From Acidimicrobiales bacterium (GTDB lineage: Bacteria; Actinomycetota; Acidimicrobiia; Acidimicrobiales; SZUA-35): a stretch of DNA of 64,000 nucleotides. Location of the stretch: the NCBI GenBank assembly GCA_041394265.1, contig JAWKIO010000005.1, positions 1,674,001-1,738,000 of the forward strand. The letters run 5' to 3'. The notes beneath the pieces are model-generated. The model worked only from the letters and a program-made list of their open reading frames with translations. It was not told the origin of the DNA and searched no databases. This document shows, piece after piece, positions 43,708 to 51,777 of the stretch; the first letter of the stretch is position 1, and each line of letters begins with the position of its first letter. The position numbers and the translations under genes are program-made.

Positions 43708-44618
43708 GACACTCGTGCTCGAAGCTGTTTGGCGGCGGTGGTGCCGATCGACCAGCGGTCGTCGTGATCATCGGGTCCGAGCTCGATTCGTTCAACGACT
43801 TGCTCGTCGGCCGAGGCCAGGAGCGCCCGGAGTCGGAGCGCACCGTGATCATCGAACCATGCGTTGGCGCCGGCGGGCATCGTGCAGTCGCCGCCGAGTT
43901 CGACGAGGAAGTCACGCTCGGCCGACACGGTGGCCCGTACGGCTGCGTCGTCGATGGTCGCCAGCAACTCGATCGTGGCTGGATCGTCGGATCGGCACTC
44001 GACGGCCAGCGCCCCCTGCCCCACTTGGGGAATCATCACGTCGGGGTCGAGCACGTCGACCACCGCCGGTTCGGTCCCGAGTCGTTCGAGTGCCGTGGTG
44101 GCCATCACCATCGCTGCGAACTGATCGAGTTGGCCGAGACGTGTGGCGATGTTGCCCCGCAGGCCACGGAACTCGAGGTCGGGACGAAGTGACGCCAGCT
44201 GCACCCGACGCCGGTTGGAACCGGTGGCCACGATCGCCCCTTCGGCCAGATCCTCGAGGCGGCAGCCAACGAGGCAGTCCCGCACTTCGCCTCGTACCGG
44301 AAACGCACCCAGCACGAGGCCCTCAGGCGTGACGGCCTGGAGATCCTTGGCCGAGTGCACGGCGATATCGGCGTGATCGGCCAGCACCAGCTGCTGGACT
44401 TCTTTGCTGAAGGCGCCCTTGCCACCGAGCTCGGAGATGGCGATGTCGAGCCGTTGGTCGGCCGTGGTGTCCATCGAGACGAACTCGACCTCGAGGTCGT
44501 CGTGCGCCGCACGCAACCGGTCGGCGACATACTCGGCCTGCCACATGGCGAGGGGACTGCGTCGAGTGGCGATGCGGAGCCGGTTGGGCGATCGACCGGC
44601 CGACCGTGGGCGGTTCAC
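43704..44618 (-). CDS. hemC: Hydroxymethylbilane synthase (porphobilinogen deaminase)
   Basis: Assembles four porphobilinogens; 304 aa. Motifs: RIATRRSPLAMWQAE, KGAFSKEVQQLVL, DIAVHSAKDL, ATGSNRRRVQL, LRGNIATRL, and GGDCTMPAGA with the Cys that holds the dipyrromethane cofactor. The GTG overlaps the hemA stop (GTGA). The longer upstream open frame mirrors hemA. Confidence 0.94.
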   Translation of the reverse strand: MNRPRSAGRSPNRLRIATRRSPLAMWQAEYVADRLRAAHDDLEVEFVSMDTTADQRLDIAISELGGKGAFSKEVQQLVLADHADIAVHSAKDLQAVTPEGLVLGAFPVRGEVRDCLVGCRLEDLAEGAIVATGSNRRRVQLASLRPDLEFRGLRGNIATRLGQLDQFAAMVMATTALERLGTEPAVVDVLDPDVMIPQVGQGALAVECRSDDPATIELLATIDDAAVRATVSAERDFLVELGGDCTMPAGANAWFDDHGALRLRALLASADEQVVERIELGPDDHDDRWSIGTTAAKQLRARVS

Positions 44619-45871
44619 AGATCGAACAGTTCCCGGGCCGCTTCGGCCAGGCGGTCGCCGCGTCGACTCCCGGCGGCCTTCTTGAGACCGACCGACGGTT
44701 CGTGGAGCATCTTGGCGATCAGCGCCTTGGTGAGCGCCTCGACGGCGGCGCGTTGGTCGTCGTCGAGCGATGCCAGCTTCTTGGCGTGACGGTTGATCTC
44801 GTCGGCTCGCAGCTGTTCTGATCGACGGTGCAGCGCACCGATCAGCGGCGCGACCTGGCGGGCAGAAGAGGCGTCGGCGTAGCGCTCGAGGTCTTCCTCG
44901 ACGAACGCTCGGGCCTTGGTGGCTTCCTTCTGTCGCTGCGCCAGCCCGCGGTTGGCGAACGCCTGGAGGTCGGCGAGCACCAGCAGTTCGCACTGATCGA
45001 GTTCGGCGACGCCGGCTTCGATGTCGCGGGGGACGGCGAGATCGAGCAGGAGCGTGGGTGCGGAGCGATCGTCGGTGGCGGTGCGAACCTGATCGAGGCT
45101 GATGACGTTGCCCGGGGCGGCCGTGGCGGTGATCACGACGTCGGCCCGGGTCATCGCGGCGGTCAGCTCGCTCCAGTCGACGGCGACCGCTCCGACGGCG
45201 TTGGCGACATCATTCGCCTTCGCTGCGGTTCGGTTGGTCACTTCCACCTGGAGGTTGGCGGATTTGGCCAAGGCCGTGGCGACGCCTGCACCGACTTCGC
45301 CGGCGCCGACAAGGAGGATGCGCTTGCCATCGAGAGAGCCGAGTCGCTCGGTGACGAGACTGACGGCTGCGTGCGAGAGCGAGGCGGTGCTGCGACCGAT
45401 GCCGGTATCGGTGCGGACCCGCTTGCCGCAGGCAATGGCGTGTTCGAACAGTTGACCCAGCAACGTGCCCGCCGTGCCCTCGAGGCGGGCGGTCTCCCAT
45501 GCGGTCTTGACCTGCCCGAGGATCTCGTGCTCGCCGAGCACGGCGGAATCGAGTCCTGCGGTGACGGTGAAGAGATGGCGAACTGCTTCGTCGTGGTAGT
45601 GCACGTAGAGGTGATCGACGAAGGTGTCGACGTCGAGGCCCGACAGCATCGAGAGTGCGTCTCGGACGTCGTGGTAGGCGTCGTGGAAGCGCTCACCGTG
45701 GATGTAGACCTCGGTGCGGTTGCAGGTGGACAGCACCACGGCCTCGTTCACGAACTCCGACGAGGTGATCGCCGTGAGCGCCTTCGACATGCCGTCGGCA
45801 GGGATGGCGATGCCCTCGAGCACCTCGAGCGGCGCGGAGCGATGGTTGAGTCCAATGGCGATGACGGTCAT
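44615..45871 (-). CDS. hemA: Glutamyl-tRNA reductase
   Basis: First enzyme of C5 haem synthesis: reduces glutamyl-tRNA with NADPH; 418 aa. Catalytic Cys in STCNRTEVYIH, then GQVKTAWETAR, the NADPH motif VGAGEVGAGVATALA, and a C-terminal dimerisation helix region. A 40-codon ORF fills the space from rex and ends over this ATG. Confidence 0.95.
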   Translation of the reverse strand: MTVIAIGLNHRSAPLEVLEGIAIPADGMSKALTAITSSEFVNEAVVLSTCNRTEVYIHGERFHDAYHDVRDALSMLSGLDVDTFVDHLYVHYHDEAVRHLFTVTAGLDSAVLGEHEILGQVKTAWETARLEGTAGTLLGQLFEHAIACGKRVRTDTGIGRSTASLSHAAVSLVTERLGSLDGKRILLVGAGEVGAGVATALAKSANLQVEVTNRTAAKANDVANAVGAVAVDWSELTAAMTRADVVITATAAPGNVISLDQVRTATDDRSAPTLLLDLAVPRDIEAGVAELDQCELLVLADLQAFANRGLAQRQKEATKARAFVEEDLERYADASSARQVAPLIGALHRRSEQLRADEINRHAKKLASLDDDQRAAVEALTKALIAKMLHEPSVGLKKAAGSRRGDRLAEAARELFDL

Positions 45872-45990
45872 GAGATGGCTGCGTCCCGGAGAACAGGCAC
45901 CCAGTGTGCCCCCTTACAGCGTCTGGTGACCATTCGAACCGGCAAAGAGTTGTCCAGGATCGTGGTCGAGCGCCGCATCGACATGGTCAT
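45868..45990 (-). CDS. Candidate 40-aa coupled ORF filling the rex-hemA gap
   Basis: The ATG overlaps the rex stop (TGATG), and the stop TGA overlaps the hemA ATG (ATGA), so the frame spans the 118-base gap exactly. The peptide (begins MTMSMRRSTTILDN) is basic with one Cys and no named domain. It could be a coupling leader or a small protein. The alternative is a chance open frame. Confidence 0.35.
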   Translation of the reverse strand: MTMSMRRSTTILDNSLPVRMVTRRCKGAHWVPVLRDAAIS

Positions 45991-46685
45991 CAACCTGCTG
46001 CCTCCTGTTCGAGGGCCCGCAGTGTGGCAAGGGGGACACCGACGCCGTCGCGGGCGCTCGAGGTGCGTTGTTGGTAGAAGCTGAGGATCTGGAGCTCGGT
46101 GGCGAGATCGACGCCACGAACCTGGACGTCGTCGTCGACCACCAGGGGGGTCGAGGTGAAGTTGAGGAGCGACGTGACGCCGGCCGCGACGAGATGATCG
46201 GCGACGTCTTGGGCGGCGTTGGCCGGCGTCGCGATGACGCCGACGGTGATGGCCTGTTCGTGCACGAGGCGTTCCAGTTGGTCGAGCGGGGACACGACAA
46301 CGCCGGCAACGCGTTGCCCGACGAGCGCCGGGTCGATGTCGATCAGCACTCGTACCGGGAAGCCTCGGTCGGCGAGCGCTTCGTAGTTGGCCAACGCCCG
46401 ACCGAGATTGCCGGACCCGACGATGACGACGGGCCATTCCTGGTTGACCCCGAGCACCACACTGATCTCGTAGACCAGGTGCTTCACGTCGTAGCCGACG
46501 CCACGAGTACCGGTGATCGAGAGCGACGACAGGTCTCGTCGGACGGTGGCGGGCTGGTTGCCGCTGAGCTGGGCGAGATGCTCCGACGAGATCGTGGCCG
46601 CGCCGTCGGTCGCCGCGTCGACGAGCACCCGCAGGTAGCTCGGCAGTCGGGCCACGGTGGCCTCGCTCACACGGTCGCGCTTCAC
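45990..46685 (-). CDS. rex: Redox-sensing transcriptional repressor Rex
   Basis: Binds TTGTGAA-N4-TTCACAA operators when NADH is low and releases them when NADH rises; 231 aa. N-terminal winged helix (SSEHLAQLSGNQPATVRRDLS), Rossmann motif VVIVGSGNLGRALANY for NADH, and a C-terminal swapped helix. GTG start 6 nt behind a -10 box. Heads the hem operon as in Streptomyces. A likely target in this window is the b6 operon at 36820. Confidence 0.95.
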   Translation of the reverse strand: MKRDRVSEATVARLPSYLRVLVDAATDGAATISSEHLAQLSGNQPATVRRDLSSLSITGTRGVGYDVKHLVYEISVVLGVNQEWPVVIVGSGNLGRALANYEALADRGFPVRVLIDIDPALVGQRVAGVVVSPLDQLERLVHEQAITVGVIATPANAAQDVADHLVAAGVTSLLNFTSTPLVVDDDVQVRGVDLATELQILSFYQQRTSSARDGVGVPLATLRALEQEAAG

Positions 46686-46691
46686 GGGTCC

Positions 46692-46720
46692 AGGCTAGGG
46701 ACGGCGGTGTGCGTTCACAA
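46692..46720 (-). promoter_or_regulatory. Leaderless rex promoter with Rex half-site
   Basis: On the minus strand TTGTGA (46715-46720) and TAGCCT (46692-46697) are spaced 17 bp, and the rex GTG follows 6 nt on. The -35 begins TTGTGAA, a perfect Rex half-site, with CACA following, so weak autorepression is plausible. Confidence 0.6.
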
Positions 46721-46760
46721 GCGCGCAAGCACCTCTCGGGACCTTGGTCCCGACACGCAG

Positions 46761-46826
46761 AACCCCAGCAACTTTGGAGAGTTGACACCTCTGAGCGGCA
46801 TCAACTCCCCAAAGTTGCCGGGGGTT
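46761..46826 (+). repeat. Long near-perfect inverted repeat between rex and the CAP gene
   Basis: Arms 46761-46785 and 46801-46826 match over about 25 bp, with one mismatch and a one-base shift, around a 15-base loop. Each arm also contains CAACT-N6-AGTTG, so the element holds two small palindromes inside a big one. It lies in the divergent region, upstream of both genes, and is not a terminator of either. Confidence 0.9.
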
Positions 46827-46888
46827 GGCTCAATGGGGTGGGCAGCCTGGGGGTTCAACACGCAAATGCTTCTGCCGATGTAGAGAGG

Positions 46889-47716
46889 GTGCTGTTCTCG
46901 CGCCCGCTCCGCTCCATCGTCATCGCGTCGCTCGTGCTCCTTGGCGGATCGGCCGGCGTCGATGCCGCCGTTGCGTCCGACCTCGGCCCGTCCAGCAACG
47001 AGTCGGCGATCGTCGCCAACTGGCGCTCCGAGGCGAGCGACGAGCAGCTCTTCGTCGACAAGATCAACGAGCTGCGGACCGGGCTCGGTCTCGAACCGCT
47101 GGCGGTGCATCCCACGCTGGTCCCCCTGGCCCGGGACTGGGCGGCGCACCTCCGCACTCAGGGTGCGCTGTCACATGCGCCGGACCTCTCGGTTGGCGTC
47201 ACCGAGAACTGGAGCCGACTCGGCGAGAACGTCGGCGTCGGGCCGGCGAACCAGGTGCAGGCGCTCTTCGACGCATTCGTCGCCAGCCCCGCCCACTACG
47301 CCAATCTCGTGAAGGCCGACTACCGCTACATCGGTGTCGGCGTGGTCTACGACACCGACGGTCGTATCTGGACCGCCCACCGCTTCATGGCCTTGGCCTC
47401 CGACGGTTCCGGCACGGCCACCACCAGCACACCGCCGCCAACCACGGCACCGCCGACCACACTGCCCTCGACCACACTGCCACCGACCACCCGGCCGACC
47501 ACCTCGCCGACAACAGCCCCGACCCGACCGACGACGCCCACCACGGCAGCGGCAGGAAGCGAGGCGCCGGCTTCGCCCGATCCGGCGCTCCCCGCCGCCC
47601 AGACCGACCCTACGGCAACCGACTCGACCGAGCCGGCGGCGGTGCCACCGCGTCCGATCGTCGCCCCCGAACTGGTCCGGCAGCTTTCCGCTGATCTCGA
47701 AGCCGCCGGTCTGTGA
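46889..47716 (+). CDS. Secreted CAP/SCP-domain protein with Thr/Pro tail
   Basis: 275 aa from the GTG at 46889. Signal peptide (PLRSIVIASLVLLGGSAG). CAP domain with NELRTGLGLEPLAVHPTL, SHAPDL, RLGENVGVG, FVASPAHYANL and RYIGVGVVYD. After it, a Thr/Pro-rich low-complexity linker (about 173-215) and an acidic Ala/Pro tail. The CAP domain is common in secreted proteins with unknown ligand. The start is uncertain: GAGAGG is too close to the GTG, and an upstream start would run through the inverted repeat. Confidence 0.75.
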   Translation: MLFSRPLRSIVIASLVLLGGSAGVDAAVASDLGPSSNESAIVANWRSEASDEQLFVDKINELRTGLGLEPLAVHPTLVPLARDWAAHLRTQGALSHAPDLSVGVTENWSRLGENVGVGPANQVQALFDAFVASPAHYANLVKADYRYIGVGVVYDTDGRIWTAHRFMALASDGSGTATTSTPPPTTAPPTTLPSTTLPPTTRPTTSPTTAPTRPTTPTTAAAGSEAPASPDPALPAAQTDPTATDSTEPAAVPPRPIVAPELVRQLSADLEAAGL

Positions 47717-47720
47717 CCGA

Positions 47721-47736
47721 CGCTCGGCGACGAGCG
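47721..47736 (+). terminator. Bidirectional hairpin between convergent genes
   Basis: CGCTCG-GCGA-CGAGCG, a 6-bp stem with a 4-base loop, sits between the CAP stop (47716) and the stop of the small membrane gene (47738). Confidence 0.5.
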
Positions 47737-47737
47737 C

Positions 47738-47827
47738 TCAGCGGGTGTACACGAACAGCTGGAGCGCGGCCGCGACGAGCAGCGCCATCATCAGCAACAC
47801 CAGCGTGATCACGACGGCGGGTCGCAT
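47738..47827 (-). CDS. 29-aa single-TM small protein
   Basis: The frame starts with ATG at 47827, with GAGGAG 5 nt upstream, and ends in TGA. The peptide begins MRPAVVITLVLLMMALLV and ends with a short aromatic/basic tail, so it is one TM helix with a basic end. It overlaps the end of the SAM hydrolase gene by 19 bases in another frame. Good SD, TM composition and lack of other role for the sequence support a real small gene. Confidence 0.5.
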   Translation of the reverse strand: MRPAVVITLVLLMMALLVAAALQLFVYTR

Positions 47828-48741
47828 TGCAGCTCCTCGTTCTCGAATGAGGCCGTGGGACGGCCGACGTTGGTCTTGCCCAGCTGGACCGACGTGGTGA
47901 CGCTCGGACTGCCCTCGACCTCGCGCAGGGTGACCGCGTCACCCTCACTCAACTCCAGCTCGAAAGCAGCCGAACTCCGATCGACCACGATGGTCAGCAA
48001 CCCATAGGCGTCGACCATCAGCCCGAGGCTGCCGGTGGGGACGTCGGCGAACGTGTCGACCCGGGCCGCCGTCCGCGTCACTCGGCCTCCGGCCACCTCG
48101 ATCGCCTCACCCCAGCCGTCGACATCGGATGGATCGACGTTGAGCTGGAGGTTGCCGAAACGGTCGACCCACAACACTTCGGCGTTGATCGCTCCATCGT
48201 CGGCCGTTTGGCTGACCGGAAGGACACCCGGCACGAGCTGTGATGGGTCGATGCGGGTGCCCAACGCATCCATGGGCACACCGGCGCAGAGATGGGCGGC
48301 CGCGGGGGCGAAGACATCGCGCCCGTCGAAGGTGGACCCGACCGGCGGGAGTTGGTACTCAGGATTGTCGAGGACGACGGCTCCGGTCGCCCCGCCGACG
48401 ATCGACACTGCAGGGGCCAACAGTCCGTTGTCGGGACCGACGAGGTATGCCGCTCCGTTCGCCACCTCGATCACGATGCCCTTGCGGTCGGTCCCCACGC
48501 CGGGGTCGACCACCGCCAGCACGACCCCGGGCGCCAGGTACTGCACGGACCGAGCGAGCGCGAGCCCGCCGGCACGTACGTCATGCGGCTCGATGTCGTG
48601 GGTGATGTCGATCACCGCGACCTCGGGGGTGATGCTGCGGATCACCGACTTCACGACACCCACGAATTCGTCCTTCAGCCCATAGTCGGTGAGGAACGAG
48701 ATGGTGTCGAACGCCAATGGTGGCCTGGAGCGATCGGTCAT
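47809..48741 (-). CDS. SAM hydrolase (SAM hydroxide adenosyltransferase), DUF62 family
   Basis: Cleaves S-adenosylmethionine to adenosine and methionine; 310 aa. N-terminal block ISFLTDYGLKDEFVGVVKSVI with the catalytic Asp region, DITHDIEPHDV, VDPGVGTDRKGIVIEV, and GPDNGLLAPA. The C-terminal beta domain follows. Related to fluorinase but with no sign of halide use. The ATG overlaps the proC stop by four bases. Confidence 0.9.
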   Translation of the reverse strand: MTDRSRPPLAFDTISFLTDYGLKDEFVGVVKSVIRSITPEVAVIDITHDIEPHDVRAGGLALARSVQYLAPGVVLAVVDPGVGTDRKGIVIEVANGAAYLVGPDNGLLAPAVSIVGGATGAVVLDNPEYQLPPVGSTFDGRDVFAPAAAHLCAGVPMDALGTRIDPSQLVPGVLPVSQTADDGAINAEVLWVDRFGNLQLNVDPSDVDGWGEAIEVAGGRVTRTAARVDTFADVPTGSLGLMVDAYGLLTIVVDRSSAAFELELSEGDAVTLREVEGSPSVTTSVQLGKTNVGRPTASFENEELQCDPPS

Positions 48742-49553
48742 GATCGGCCGAGCTCCTCGGAGCGAGTGGTGGCGGCGATGACGGCGTCTTGGAATGCCGC
48801 CCGGAGCGCGTGGCGCTCGAGTTCGCCGAGACCTGCGGCGGTCGTGCCGCCCGGTGTGGTGACGCCGGCGCGCAGCTCGGCCGCCGACTCGTCGCCGGCA
48901 GCGAGCATCGCCCCCGCTCCGAGAATGGTCTGGTTTGCCAGCCGCTCGGCCGTGGCCCGGGTGAGTCCTACCCGTACCCCGGCGTCGGTGAGGGCCTCGG
49001 CCACCAGGAAGACATACGCCGGGCCGGACCCCGACAGTCCCGTGACGGCATCGAGCTGCTTCTCGGACACGACCTCGACGACACCCACCGAGGACAGCAG
49101 GCCCGTGGCCCACTCGATGTCGGCGCTCGATGCGCTGTGCCCACCGGCGATCGCGCTCGCACCCGCACCGACGAGCGCCGGCGTATTGGGCATCACCCGG
49201 ATGACCGGCGTGCCTGCCGGCAACACCGCCTCGAGCGCAGCGATGGTGACCCCGGCGGCCACCGACATCACCCGGCCCGGCGCTTCGAGCGTTGCGGCCA
49301 CCTCGACGGTGAGCCACGGCTTCAGTGCGAGCAGGGTGTCGACACCGGCGACCGGTTGTTCTCGCACCACTGCTGCCGGGAACTGTTCCGCGATGGCCGC
49401 TCGCTGGCTCTCCAGCGCCTCGACCACCACGATCGCGGATTCCTCGGCCCATCCTGAGGCCAGGAGTCCTCCGACCAGGGCGAGGCCCATCTTGCCGCCG
49501 CCGATCACCTGGAGGGTGGCCGCGGGGCTCGCATCTGCAGCGGTATCAGTCAC
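48738..49553 (-). CDS. proC: Pyrroline-5-carboxylate reductase
   Basis: Last step of proline synthesis, NAD(P)H-dependent; 271 aa. Rossmann motif QVIGGGKMGLALVGGLL, VMPNTPALVGAGASAI, and the signature LSGSGPAYVFLVAEALTDAGVRVGL plus TTPGGTTAAGL. Co-transcribed with the SAM hydrolase (ATGA). Confidence 0.94.
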   Translation of the reverse strand: MTDTAADASPAATLQVIGGGKMGLALVGGLLASGWAEESAIVVVEALESQRAAIAEQFPAAVVREQPVAGVDTLLALKPWLTVEVAATLEAPGRVMSVAAGVTIAALEAVLPAGTPVIRVMPNTPALVGAGASAIAGGHSASSADIEWATGLLSSVGVVEVVSEKQLDAVTGLSGSGPAYVFLVAEALTDAGVRVGLTRATAERLANQTILGAGAMLAAGDESAAELRAGVTTPGGTTAAGLGELERHALRAAFQDAVIAATTRSEELGRS

Positions 49554-49577
49554 GGCTGCAACCTACCGGGATCGGCA

Positions 49578-49632
49578 GGTCGAGACAGGAACGGGCGACC
49601 TTCCCCAAACTCGCGTCGTCACTGTCTCGACC
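49578..49632 (-). repeat. Perfect 11-bp inverted repeat upstream of proC
   Basis: GGTCGAGACAG (49578-49588) and CTGTCTCGACC (49622-49632), centres 44 bp apart, about four helical turns. It is 25-80 bases upstream of the proC start, so paired operator half-sites are possible. Nothing else stands out in the 126-base gap. Confidence 0.7.
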
Positions 49633-49679
49633 GGCGATGGAAGGACCCTACCACCCGAAGCAAGAGACAACAAACGCAT

Positions 49680-50138
49680 TCAAGAGAATTTGGACGCAAA
49701 CCCGATTCGCAACGCCGGCCGGAAGTACGCCTCGACCCACTGGTAGATCGAGCCGAGGATCCGATCGAGCTCTCCGTCGACCAGCACCGCCCGGTTGTCG
49801 AGCTGTCCCTGCAGGAAGATCGCCCCCTCCTCGCCGATCGCAAAGGCCGCCCCGTAGAGCCGTCGGTTGCGACCCAAGAGGTGGGCATAGAACTCGGCGT
49901 GGTTCTCCTCGGGCGCCGGCATCACGTAGGTCTCGTACGCCAGCGTTCGCTGGTCGAGGTGGAACCGGATCGTGTAGACGTCCTTCTCCTCGCCGCGGAC
50001 CCGGACGAACCAGCTGCGCGGCCCATCGACCCCCCTGTCGACGGCGTCGATGGCGGGGTTCTCGGCCAGCTGTTCGCCGAGGAACGCGTCGACGGCGGCT
50101 TCGACCAGGGCCAAGACGTCGGGCGGCATCGGGCTCAC
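49680..50138 (-). CDS. YbjN-domain protein
   Basis: 152 aa with a type III secretion chaperone-like (YbjN) fold: LVEAAVDAFLGEQLAENP, then DVYTIRFHLDQRTLAYETYVMPAPEENHAEFYAHLL, and a C-terminal helix. The family's role is unclear. The GTG at 50138 has GGAG 6 nt upstream. It follows mshA by 10 bases, a gene pair I recall from other actinobacteria. Confidence 0.8.
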   Translation of the reverse strand: MSPMPPDVLALVEAAVDAFLGEQLAENPAIDAVDRGVDGPRSWFVRVRGEEKDVYTIRFHLDQRTLAYETYVMPAPEENHAEFYAHLLGRNRRLYGAAFAIGEEGAIFLQGQLDNRAVLVDGELDRILGSIYQWVEAYFRPALRIGFASKFS

Positions 50139-50148
50139 GGGTGTCTCC

Positions 50149-51369
50149 TCACTCGCACGCGGTGAGGGCGCCAGCTGCGAGATCCACGTACAAGCGACGC
50201 AGGCGAGCGGCCGACGTGCTCCACGTGTAGGTGCGGCCCCGGGCCGCAGCCGACACGGACATGCGTCGGGCCAGGGTGGGATCGCCGAGGAGGAGATCGA
50301 TCCAGCCTGCATAGTCGGCGGGGTCGCGGCCGTCGACGAGGAAACCGGTGTGGCCATGATCGACGAGGGTGAGCAGACCGCCGACCGCCGAGGCGACCAC
50401 CGGTACGCCACAGGCCGCGGCCTCGAGCGCAACCAGTCCGAAGGACTCCGATCGGCTGGGCACCAGGCAGATGTCGGCGGCACGGTAGAACGTGGACAGG
50501 AGATGGTGCGGCTGCGGCGGGCGGAACACGACTCGGTCCTCGACACCCAGATCGCTGATCAGCTGACGGATGCGCTCGACCTCGGTCGACCCCTCGGCGC
50601 CGCTGGCACCGCCGACCACCCACAGTCGGCTGTCGTCTCGCTCCGCCTGCGCCAGAGCACGGACGGCGACGTCGAGTCCCTTCAGGGGCTGGATGCGTCC
50701 GACGAACAGCAACAGCGGCCGGTCGTCGGCCCCGAGGGCGAACCGAGCCCCACCCTGATGACCGGGTGAGAAGAACGCGTGGTCGACACCGGGTGGCACG
50801 ATCTCGATGCGGTCGGAGTTGGCGGCGTAGAACTCGACCAACTGCTCGGCCTCGGGGGTGCAGTTGGCGAGGATCGTGTCGGCGCAGCCCATGACCCGCC
50901 CCTCGGCCTCGGCCCGTCGCTCCGGTTCGGGGTCGCCGCTGATCGCCTTGACTCGGGCGAGCGTGTGGAACGTGGTGACGAGGGGCAGTCCGAGCCGCTG
51001 CTTGAGCAACAAGCCGGCGACTCCCGACAGCCAATAGTTGGCGTGGATGACGTCGGCACCGAATTCCTCGATGTCGTTCGCCACCCAATCGGCGAACTCC
51101 TCCACGTAGGCCGACAACTGTTCCTTCGGCAGGTCGACGGGCCCGGCGGGCACGTGCACGACCTCGAAGCCGGGCTCGACCAGCACGGTCTTGGGCTGGT
51201 CGTCGGACCAGCGCCGCACATAGACCCGGCAGTGCACACCCGCCTGGGCGAGCGCCGAGACGAGCTCGCGGACATACACGTTCATCCCCCCGCCGTCGCC
51301 CGTGCCGGGCTGCGCCAGCGGGGACGTGTGGAGTGAGAGGACGGCGACGCGCTGCACGGCGGAACTCAA
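50149..51369 (-). CDS. mshA: D-inositol-3-phosphate glycosyltransferase
   Basis: First step of mycothiol synthesis, adding GlcNAc to inositol-3-phosphate; GT4 family, 406 aa. Motifs: LSLHTSPLAQPGTGDGGGMNVYVRELV, IHANYWLSG, LVTTFHTLARVK, VGRIQPLKGLDVAVRAL, and ESFGLVALEAAACGVPVVAS with the E-x7-E. TTG start overlapping the XRE gene stop; a GTG four codons later is also possible. Supports an actinobacterial host. Confidence 0.93.
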   Translation of the reverse strand: MSSAVQRVAVLSLHTSPLAQPGTGDGGGMNVYVRELVSALAQAGVHCRVYVRRWSDDQPKTVLVEPGFEVVHVPAGPVDLPKEQLSAYVEEFADWVANDIEEFGADVIHANYWLSGVAGLLLKQRLGLPLVTTFHTLARVKAISGDPEPERRAEAEGRVMGCADTILANCTPEAEQLVEFYAANSDRIEIVPPGVDHAFFSPGHQGGARFALGADDRPLLLFVGRIQPLKGLDVAVRALAQAERDDSRLWVVGGASGAEGSTEVERIRQLISDLGVEDRVVFRPPQPHHLLSTFYRAADICLVPSRSESFGLVALEAAACGVPVVASAVGGLLTLVDHGHTGFLVDGRDPADYAGWIDLLLGDPTLARRMSVSAAARGRTYTWSTSAARLRRLYVDLAAGALTACE

Positions 51370-51764
51370 TCGTCGTCCGACTCGGCGGTCGTCGCGAGAT
51401 CGGCGTCGGACGCAGAGCGATTCACGGCGACGAAGCTCCGGTAGACCCCGAGCAGGGCCTTGCGTTGGTCGGGATGCAGTTCGCGTGCATGGCGAATGGC
51501 GTCTTCGAGGTTCGTTTCCGGGTCCTCCGACACCGCATCGCCGTCGAGAATTCCCGCTCGGACATAGAGCGATTCGGCCGAGATCTGCAAACCACGAGCG
51601 ATGTTGGCGAGGATGTCGGCCGACGGCCGCCGAAGTCCTCGTTCGATCTGGCTGAGGTACGGATTCGACACCCCGGACATCTCGGCCAGACGCCGCACCG
51701 AGAGCTCGGCGAGGCGCCGCTGCTCCCGGATGAAGTCGCCGACGTCGAGGGGTTGCTCTGCCAT
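51366..51764 (-). CDS. XRE-family transcriptional regulator
   Basis: 132 aa. N-terminal helix-turn-helix (residues about 10-65: FIREQRRLAELSVRRLAEMSGVSNPYLSQIERGLRRPS), then a helical tail of about 65 residues ending in an acidic stretch, without known ligand domain. Its stop overlaps mshA by four bases, so it is transcribed with it. The target genes cannot be seen. Confidence 0.85.
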   Translation of the reverse strand: MAEQPLDVGDFIREQRRLAELSVRRLAEMSGVSNPYLSQIERGLRRPSADILANIARGLQISAESLYVRAGILDGDAVSEDPETNLEDAIRHARELHPDQRKALLGVYRSFVAVNRSASDADLATTAESDDD

Positions 51765-51777
51765 GACCGCTCGCTGA

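Noticed and set aside
44605..44625. TTCACA near the hemA-hemC junction as a Rex site
   Set aside because: Only one weak half-site within coding overlap and no second arm.
40511..45944. Shared 14-mer CATTCGAACCGGCA at 40511 and 45931
   Set aside because: One copy lies in coding DNA and the surroundings differ; likely chance in GC-rich sequence.
47400..47560. Thr/Pro repeat region in the CAP gene as a DNA repeat
   Set aside because: It is a low-complexity protein linker with varied codons, not a tandem DNA repeat.
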